Shown here one piece after another: positions 58,844 through 64,000 of a stretch of DNA of 64,000 bases. Origin of the DNA: Planosporangium spinosum (lineage in GTDB: Bacteria > Actinomycetota > Actinomycetes > Mycobacteriales > Micromonosporaceae); contig NZ_JBLYUB010000016.1 of NCBI RefSeq assembly GCF_049999945.1, positions 1 to 64,000 on the forward strand. Direction: 5' to 3'. Made by a program: the position numbers and the translations under genes. Numbering within the stretch: position 1 is the stretch's first letter; each line of letters begins with the position of its first letter. The notes below the pieces were generated by a model, which saw only the letters and a program-made list of their open reading frames with translations, did no database searches and was not told where the DNA came from.

Positions 58844-60487
58844 ATGGATGCCGTGCGCCTGCTAACCGACCGGTACCGCCTTCTCGATCGGCTCGGCGCC
58901 GGTGGCATGTCGGTGGTCTGGCGCGCCTACGACGAGGTGCTCGGGCGCGACGTCGCGGTGAAGATGCTCAGCGGCAGCTACGCTGCCGACGCCGCGTCGC
59001 GGGATCTCATCCGCTACGAGGCACAGGCCGCCGGCCGACTGTCCCACCCGCACGTGACCAGCGTGTACGACTACGGCGAGGCGGTCGAGCCGGACGGTAC
59101 CCGGCTGCCGTTCGTCGTGATGGAACTCGTCAACGGCGTGACCCTGGACGCCCGGCTGAGCGGCGGGCCGCTGCGCTGGCGGGTCGCCGTACGGGTGGCG
59201 GCCGAGGTCGCCGCCGCGCTGGCCGCCGCACACGCGCGCGGGCTGGTACACCGTGACATCAAGCCGGCGAACGTCATGCTCACCCCCACCGGGGTGAAGG
59301 TCGTCGACTTCGGCATCGCGGCGCTGGCCGGCGCCGACGCCGACAGCACGCCGACGGTCCTGGGCACCCCCGCCTACCTGGCACCGGAGCGGCTGGGTGG
59401 GCAGGCGGTCACCCCGGCCAGCGACGTGTACGCCCTCGGTCTGCTGCTGTTCCGCATGCTCATCGGCCGGCTGCCGTGGCGGGCGGACACGGCCACCCAG
59501 ATGATCGAAGCACACTGCTACACCGAGCCTCAGCCGCTGCCGGCGATCGACGGCCTCCCCGCCGAGGTCGCCACGCTGTGCGCGCGGAGCCTCGCCAAGC
59601 GGCCGGAGGACCGCCCCAGCGCCGAGGAGGCCGCCCGTATCCTCGCCGCCGCCGCGGACATCCGGGTACCGCTCCCCCTCGACGACGCGTTGGCCTGGGA
59701 TTCGACGTCCTCGGCGGACGGTGCGACCCAGGTCATCGTCGCCGGTACCGGTAACGCCGTCCCCGCGGCGCGCGGTGGGCGCCGCCTGCGCTCCCGCCGG
59801 GCCGTCGTGGCGGCGGGAGCGGCCGTCGCCGTGACGGCCACCGGCCTGGCGACCTGGTCGACCGTGGGCGGGGAGACGGAGGCGACCGCGCAGGCCGCCG
59901 CGGTACGCCCGCAGGCGGCGGCCACGCCCCCGATCTCCTGCGAGGTGCGCTACCAGACCAAAAAGGACGAGGCCGGTACGTTCAGCGTGGACGTCGCGGT
60001 CGTCAACAGTGGTGCCCACCCTGCCGACGACTGGAAAATGCGCTTCGAGTTCCCGGCCGACCAGCGGCTGACCGGCGGGACCGGTGCCGAGTGGACCCAG
60101 TCCGGCCGCACGGTCACCGCCCGCGGCGACGGCCCGCTCGCTCCCGGTGCGACGGCGACGCTCACCATGACCGGCGGGTACCAGGAGTCCAACCCGATCC
60201 CGACGACATTCTCACTCAACGACGCGGCCTGCCGGGCGACGATCACGGGCGCCGCCATGGTGCCGGTGGCCCTCACCGCCCCCCAGGCGCCGGCTGCCGC
60301 CCCCGCTCCGGCGGCGGCCGGCGGTACCGGCGGCGGTTCGGGTACCGGCACCGGTACCGGCATGCGGAACGGTCAGCAGTTGCCGCAGCAGTTGCAGCAG
60401 CTGCGCGACCGGCTGGCCAAGCAGACCGAGGCCGCCAAGGCCGCCAAGGCCGCCAAGGGCAAGGGCACCAAGGGCGCCAAGGGCTGA
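58844..60487 (+). CDS. Ser/Thr protein kinase with extracellular CBM2 domain
   Basis: A 547-residue PknB-type receptor kinase. The kinase domain (residues 10-275) has GAGGMSVVWRAYD, the Lys of VAVKML, LVHRDIKPANVML, VVDFGIAAL and GTPAYLAPERL, so it looks active. A linker and one membrane helix (VVAAGAAVAVTATGLATWST, about 325-344) follow. The extracellular part (about 365-470) is a CBM2-like fold: CEVRYQTKKDEAGTFSVDVA, DWKMRFEFPADQRLTGGTGA, WTQSGRTVTARGDGPLAPGA, and CRATITG, the paired-Cys ends typical of CBM2. The tail is Ala/Pro/Gly-rich, then Gln-rich (QQLPQQLQQLRDRL) and Lys-rich. CBM2 modules bind cellulose or chitin, so this may be a glycan-sensing kinase. It follows the CBM2 chitinase gene and the STAS gene. 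Confidence 0.88.
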   Translation: MDAVRLLTDRYRLLDRLGAGGMSVVWRAYDEVLGRDVAVKMLSGSYAADAASRDLIRYEAQAAGRLSHPHVTSVYDYGEAVEPDGTRLPFVVMELVNGVTLDARLSGGPLRWRVAVRVAAEVAAALAAAHARGLVHRDIKPANVMLTPTGVKVVDFGIAALAGADADSTPTVLGTPAYLAPERLGGQAVTPASDVYALGLLLFRMLIGRLPWRADTATQMIEAHCYTEPQPLPAIDGLPAEVATLCARSLAKRPEDRPSAEEAARILAAAADIRVPLPLDDALAWDSTSSADGATQVIVAGTGNAVPAARGGRRLRSRRAVVAAGAAVAVTATGLATWSTVGGETEATAQAAAVRPQAAATPPISCEVRYQTKKDEAGTFSVDVAVVNSGAHPADDWKMRFEFPADQRLTGGTGAEWTQSGRTVTARGDGPLAPGATATLTMTGGYQESNPIPTTFSLNDAACRATITGAAMVPVALTAPQAPAAAPAPAAAGGTGGGSGTGTGTGMRNGQQLPQQLQQLRDRLAKQTEAAKAAKAAKGKGTKGAKG

Positions 60488-60509
60488 CGCCACCCGGACC
60501 GGCGGGGAC

Positions 60510-62015
60510 CTACCGGGCGGCGTCGAGGATGCCGAGGTCGATCTCGGGGTACAGCGGGTGGCGGTCGAGCAGGTCGGCCACCCGCTTACGGGCCCCTTCG
60601 ACACTCGCGTCGGCGAGGTGGTACTTCGCCTTGCTCACCCCGCCCTTGTCGTCGGCGGCCGGCGTGGTCTGCTTCAGCACGGACGTGATGACGTCGGCGA
60701 TCTCGGCGATCTCGGCCGCGCCCATGCCCAGCGTGGTGACCGCGGGCGTACCCAGCCGCAGACCGCTGGTGTACCACGGGCCGTTGGCGTCGAAGGGCAG
60801 CGAGTTGCGGTTGAGCGTGAGGCCGCACGAGCGCAGCGCCGACTCGGCCTGGCGGCCGGTAAGCCCGTAGCTCTCGGTCACGTCGACCAGCACGATGTGG
60901 TTGTCGGTGCCGCCGGTGAGCACGCGTGCGCCGCGCCGCTGGAGCTCCTCGGCGAGGGTACGGGCGTTGTCGACGATCGCGTGCGCGTAGTCACGGAAGC
61001 CGGGTTCGAGAGCCTCGCGCAGCGCGACGGCCTTGGCCGCCATGGCGTGCGGCAGCGGGCCGCCGAGCACCATCGGGCAGCCCTTGTCGATCGCGGGCGC
61101 GTACTCGCCAGTGGCCAGCACCATGCCACCGCGCGGGCCGCGCAGCGTCTTGTGGGTCGTGGTGGTCACCACGTGGGCGTGCGCGACCGGGTCGTGGTCG
61201 CCGGTGAAGACCTTGCCCGCGACCAGGCCGGCGAAGTGTGCCATGTCCACCATGAAGGTGGCGCCGATCTCGTCGGCCAACTCCCGGAACCGGGCAAAGT
61301 TGATCTTCCGGGGGTACGCGCTGTAGCCGGCGAGCAGGATCCGCGGCCGCACCTCCAGCGCCCGGGCCCGGATCTGGTCGAAGTCGAGCAGCTTGGTGGC
61401 CGGGTCGACGGTGTACGAGTGTGCCTCGAACAGCCGGGCCGACACGTTGTGCCGGTACCCGTGGGTGAGGTGCCCACCGGAGTAGTAGTCCATGCCGAGC
61501 AGCCGCTGGCCGAGGAACTCCCGCCGCAGCGTCTCCCAGTCGGCGTCACTGATCTTGGCCGGGTTCTTCTCGCCGAGCCGCTCCAGTGCCGGCGACTCGA
61601 CCGTCGTGGCGAGGATCGCGAGGAAGGCCACCAGGTTGGCGTCCGCGCCGGAGTGCGGCTGGACGTACGCGTGGTCGGCGCCGAACACCGTGCGCGCGAG
61701 GTCGGTCGCCTCACTCTCGACGGCGTCGACGTTGTCGCAGCCGGCGTAGAAGCGGTGCCCGGCGAAGCCCTCGGCGTACTTGTCGGTGAACAGGTTGCCC
61801 TGGGCCAACTGGACGGCGAGCGAGCTGAAGTTCTCGCTGGCGATGAGCTTCAGGTGGGAGCGCTGGTCACGCAGCTCCTGGGCGATCGAGGCGGCGATCG
61901 ACGGCGAGACCCGCGACACCACGTCGAGCGAGGCGTAGAACGCCGCCGCTCCCGCGTCGACCCGGGCCGGGTCCGTGCCGGAGAGGTAGCGTCGCAGCGA
62001 ATCACTCTGAGTCAT
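60510..62015 (-). CDS. glyA: Serine hydroxymethyltransferase, long actinobacterial form
   Basis: A 501-residue PLP enzyme converting serine and tetrahydrofolate to glycine and methylene-tetrahydrofolate. HLKLIASENFSSLAVQLAQG and GHRFYAGCDNVDAVE are the N-terminal motifs; VVTTTTHKTLRGPRGGMVLA contains the PLP Lys; NSLPFDANGPWYTSGLRLGT is near the C-terminus. An insertion of about 50 residues (SPALERLGEKNPAKISDADW region) makes it longer than the standard enzyme of about 420 residues, a form known in actinobacteria. ATG 62015 is used. The 60-bp leader shows no riboswitch I recognise. Confidence 0.92.
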   Translation of the reverse strand: MTQSDSLRRYLSGTDPARVDAGAAAFYASLDVVSRVSPSIAASIAQELRDQRSHLKLIASENFSSLAVQLAQGNLFTDKYAEGFAGHRFYAGCDNVDAVESEATDLARTVFGADHAYVQPHSGADANLVAFLAILATTVESPALERLGEKNPAKISDADWETLRREFLGQRLLGMDYYSGGHLTHGYRHNVSARLFEAHSYTVDPATKLLDFDQIRARALEVRPRILLAGYSAYPRKINFARFRELADEIGATFMVDMAHFAGLVAGKVFTGDHDPVAHAHVVTTTTHKTLRGPRGGMVLATGEYAPAIDKGCPMVLGGPLPHAMAAKAVALREALEPGFRDYAHAIVDNARTLAEELQRRGARVLTGGTDNHIVLVDVTESYGLTGRQAESALRSCGLTLNRNSLPFDANGPWYTSGLRLGTPAVTTLGMGAAEIAEIADVITSVLKQTTPAADDKGGVSKAKYHLADASVEGARKRVADLLDRHPLYPEIDLGILDAAR

Positions 62016-62124
62016 CGGCGCGTCTCCAAGCAGGCAGAATGAGTGGGCGCAAGCAGCGCCCGACTTTACCAGCCGGCGCGGCCACCGCTTATGCTCGCGT
62101 GGGCCGGAAGGGGCAGGTAGGTAC

Positions 62125-62742
62125 ATGCAGAACAACAGCGGGCTGTTCGCCGACGCCTCGAACTTCGAGATGCGGTACGTCAAGAGCTACGACCAGATCA
62201 CGGAGATCGTCCAGGCGCTGCGGGTGCTCGGACTCAAGGTCGTCTTGACCAGCGGCTCGTTCGACATCCTGCACGAGGGCCACTCGATGTACCTGGAGGC
62301 CGCCCGCGGCTTCGGTGACTTCCTGATCGTCGGGCTGGACAGCGACGAGAAGCTGCGCAAGCGCAAGGGCCCGGGCCGGCCGGCCGTGCCGGAGCTGGAG
62401 CGGCTGCGCATGGTGACCCACCAGCGTGGCGTGGGTCTGGTCACGCTCAAACATGTCGACGAGCCGAAGTGGGCCCTGATCAAGGCGGTACGTCCGGACG
62501 TGCTGGTCGCGACCGCCGAGACCTACACGCCTGCGCAGATCGCCGAGCTGGAGGAGAAGTACTGCGGCCGGGTCGAGGTCCTGGAGCGGATGGCGACCGT
62601 CAGCACGTCGGCGCGGCTGCGCCGGCTGCAGATGGGGCTGGCCGAGGTGATGTCGCAGAAACTGTCCGAGCGGCTGCCCGAGCTGATCCAGGACGTGATC
62701 GACGAGACCGGGCGCAAGCCGGAGACCGGGAGCGGGTCCTGA
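62125..62742 (+). CDS. Cytidylyltransferase-like nucleotidyltransferase
   Basis: A 205-residue protein of the nucleotidyltransferase superfamily: VVLTSGSFDILHEGHSMYLE holds the HxGH motif (H-E-G-H), IVGLDSDEKLRKRKGPGRPA follows, and VLERMATVSTSARLRRLQMG sits where the ISTS-like phosphate motif is expected. This resembles the adenylyltransferase half of RfaE/HldE. The substrate is unknown. It is translationally coupled to the deaminase gene (TGA overlaps that start), so the two enzymes probably act in one pathway, perhaps on a nucleotide-linked compound. Confidence 0.82.
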   Translation: MQNNSGLFADASNFEMRYVKSYDQITEIVQALRVLGLKVVLTSGSFDILHEGHSMYLEAARGFGDFLIVGLDSDEKLRKRKGPGRPAVPELERLRMVTHQRGVGLVTLKHVDEPKWALIKAVRPDVLVATAETYTPAQIAELEEKYCGRVEVLERMATVSTSARLRRLQMGLAEVMSQKLSERLPELIQDVIDETGRKPETGSGS

Positions 62743-63608
62743 GCACCGCGACGGGCAAGCAGGTCCTGCTCTACCTACCGGTCATCCACGCCGGGTACGA
62801 GGCACTGCTGGAGCGCCACCGCGACGCGTCGGAGGTACTGCTGCTGGGCCGGGGCTTCGCCGCGGAGTTCCCGGCGCTGCGCAAGGACATCCGGGCGCTG
62901 GCCCCCGACCGCGCCGCGGCCTACCTGCGCAGTGCCGGGGTACCCGCGACGGTCGTGGAACCGGGCGACCTGCCCGGCGCGGTGACCGCCGGCACCCTCG
63001 TCGTCCCGGACGAGGAGATCATGCGGGAACTGGTCGACCGGTACGGGTTCGACCGGGGCCGCGAGGTGGTCGTCGAGCGCACGTTCCTGCGCTGGGACCG
63101 CGCCTGGAGCCAGGCCGGGCGGCCGGCCGACTTCGACGGTGCGGTGGCCGCCGACGAGGTGGCGCGCGAGCTGACCCGGCTCGCGGTGGTCGAGGCGCGG
63201 CACAGCTCGGACTGGTGGCGCCAGGTCGGCGCGGTCGCCGTACGCGACGGCACGGTCCTGGACACCGCGTACAACCGCCACCACCCGACCGAGTACGCGC
63301 CCTATATCGACGGCGACCCGCGTAACGAGTTCCACCGGGGACTGCGCCCCGACCTGTCGACCGCGCAGCACGCCGAGGCGGCGATCGTGGCCCGGGCGGC
63401 CCGCGACGGGCGCAGCCTCGCCGGCGCCACCCTGTACGTGTCGACCTTTCCCTGCCCGACCTGTGCCCGGCTGGTCGCCGAGGCCGGCTTCACCCGCTGC
63501 TACTTCGCCGGCCCGTACGCGCTGCTCGACGGCGACACGGTGCTGCGCGCCGCCGGCGTGGAGCTGATCTGGGTCGACGTCAGCTCCGCGGCCGACCACT
63601 CATCTTGA
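62739..63608 (+). CDS. Deoxycytidylate deaminase-like zinc protein, apparent CTG start
   Basis: About 289 residues. The C-terminal 130 residues are a cytidine/dCMP deaminase fold: TAQHAEAAIVARAARDG with the zinc His and catalytic Glu, and STFPCPTCARLVAEAGF with the P-C-x-x-C zinc ligands. The N-terminal 150 residues (VLLYLPVIHAGYEALLERHR, VLLLGRGFAAEFPALRKDIR) are an extra domain. In the expected frame no ATG, GTG or TTG occurs near the junction. CTG at 62739 sits five bases after GGAGCGGG and overlaps the upstream stop (CTGA), so it is the likeliest start; the only upstream alternative is GTG 62469 inside the previous gene. Confidence 0.8.
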   Translation: MSTATGKQVLLYLPVIHAGYEALLERHRDASEVLLLGRGFAAEFPALRKDIRALAPDRAAAYLRSAGVPATVVEPGDLPGAVTAGTLVVPDEEIMRELVDRYGFDRGREVVVERTFLRWDRAWSQAGRPADFDGAVAADEVARELTRLAVVEARHSSDWWRQVGAVAVRDGTVLDTAYNRHHPTEYAPYIDGDPRNEFHRGLRPDLSTAQHAEAAIVARAARDGRSLAGATLYVSTFPCPTCARLVAEAGFTRCYFAGPYALLDGDTVLRAAGVELIWVDVSSAADHSS

Positions 63609-64000
63609 ACCGCACCGGCTGGTGCTCCGGGTCGTCCACGTCACCGACCACGACGTGCACGTGGACGTGGGCGATCGAGCTGCCGGTGTAACGGCCGTCG
63701 CCGTTGCGCGAGCCGATGGAGTAGAACTCCAGCTCGTACATGGCCTTGACCCATTCGAGCACGTCCCAGTACTCCGCGCGGGCCGCCGGCTCGAGGTCGA
63801 GCAGGTCCTCCACGTGCGCCCGGGGCACCAGCAGCAGGTGCAGCCGGGTGTTGGCGTACGGGTACTTGTTGGTCGTGACGATCCAGTGCTCGGTCTCGTG
63901 CAGCACCGGGTGGGCGGGGTCGCCGGTGAGGTGTTCCGGGCAGAAGATGCAGACCCCGTACTGTTCCAGCATCCGCATGTCGGCGAGCTGCTCCGGGTGC
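63580..64000 (-). CDS. HIT-family protein, 5' end cut by the window
   Basis: The frame ends at 63580 and stays open to the right edge. The visible 140 residues include DMRMLEQYGVCIFCPEHL with a C-x-x-C, HLLLVPRAHVEDLLDLEPAA, and IAHVHVHVVVGD, the histidine triad (H-x-H-x-H). HIT proteins hydrolyse or transfer nucleotide phosphates. ATG 63978 (MRMLEQYG) or an ATG at 63984 could be the start, but family resemblance continues into HPEQLAD upstream, so the true start is probably outside the window. Its 3' end overlaps the convergent deaminase gene by 29 bp. Confidence 0.85.
   Translation of the reverse strand, partial: HPEQLADMRMLEQYGVCIFCPEHLTGDPAHPVLHETEHWIVTTNKYPYANTRLHLLLVPRAHVEDLLDLEPAARAEYWDVLEWVKAMYELEFYSIGSRNGDGRYTGSSIAHVHVHVVVGDVDDPEHQPVRFKMSGRPRS

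Noticed and set aside
62016..62124. Possible riboswitch in the glyA leader
   Set aside because: The leader is short, and no glycine, THF, SAM or ZTP riboswitch consensus could be recognised by eye.

Overview
The window is very GC-rich, uses GTG starts freely, and carries a FliA/WhiG-type sigma factor, LPXTG-type wall proteins, a polyphosphate glucokinase of the actinobacterial type, MocR regulators and many secreted polysaccharidases. This points to a filamentous actinomycete, most likely Micromonosporaceae (an Actinoplanes-like soil saprophyte). That placement is inferred from gene content only.

Positions 1-3800 are an accessory scrapyard: the 3' end of an IS110-type transposase, the 3' part of an IS6-type transposase, a tRNA-like half, an orphan DUF2382 tail and a strong inverted repeat, with small intact genes between them (GYD-domain protein, NmrA-like oxidoreductase, DUF6401-like protein). 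A lysozyme-like membrane protein follows at 3.8 kb. From 4.8 to 9.5 kb lies a secreted glycanase block: GH64 beta-1,3-glucanase, GH18 chitinase and, divergently, GH19 chitinase. A PAP2 phosphatase and a Thr-rich surface protein follow.

Positions 11.9-13.0 kb hold the strangest genes: a cytoplasmic protein made almost only of eight 20-residue repeats, and a second small protein sharing the same short motif. Next come a broken chemotaxis receptor, a beta-carbonic anhydrase/SulP transporter operon, a sulfite-oxidase-like molybdoenzyme, the sigma factor, a large LPVTG wall protein, a receiver-only response regulator and a TPR-GGDEF diguanylate cyclase.

Positions 25.1-34.6 kb are a second glycanase block: GH9 cellulase with a CebR-like operator, GH25 lysozyme with trefoil repeats, GH92 mannosidase with LacI-type operators, and a CBM2 protein whose GH18 domain has lost its catalytic residues. 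A two-component system, a membrane GGDEF-EAL protein, a MocR regulator divergent from an MFS exporter, an FMN reductase, a hydrolase, a DMT exporter, a FhuF-like reductase, a wax-ester synthase and polyphosphate glucokinase follow. Positions 50-64 kb carry a tandem GNAT, an LPVTG protein, a HAD phosphatase, MarR, GalE, a CBM2-GH18 chitinase, an anti-anti-sigma factor, a Ser/Thr kinase with an extracellular CBM2 domain, serine hydroxymethyltransferase, a nucleotidyltransferase/deaminase pair and a HIT protein cut by the window edge.

Two themes run through the window. One is extracellular degradation of chitin, beta-glucan, cellulose and mannan, with LacI/CebR-type operators and possibly a glycan-sensing kinase. 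The other is an unusual density of short tandem DNA repeats (17 to 60 bp) inside genes, across stop codons and in intergenic regions.
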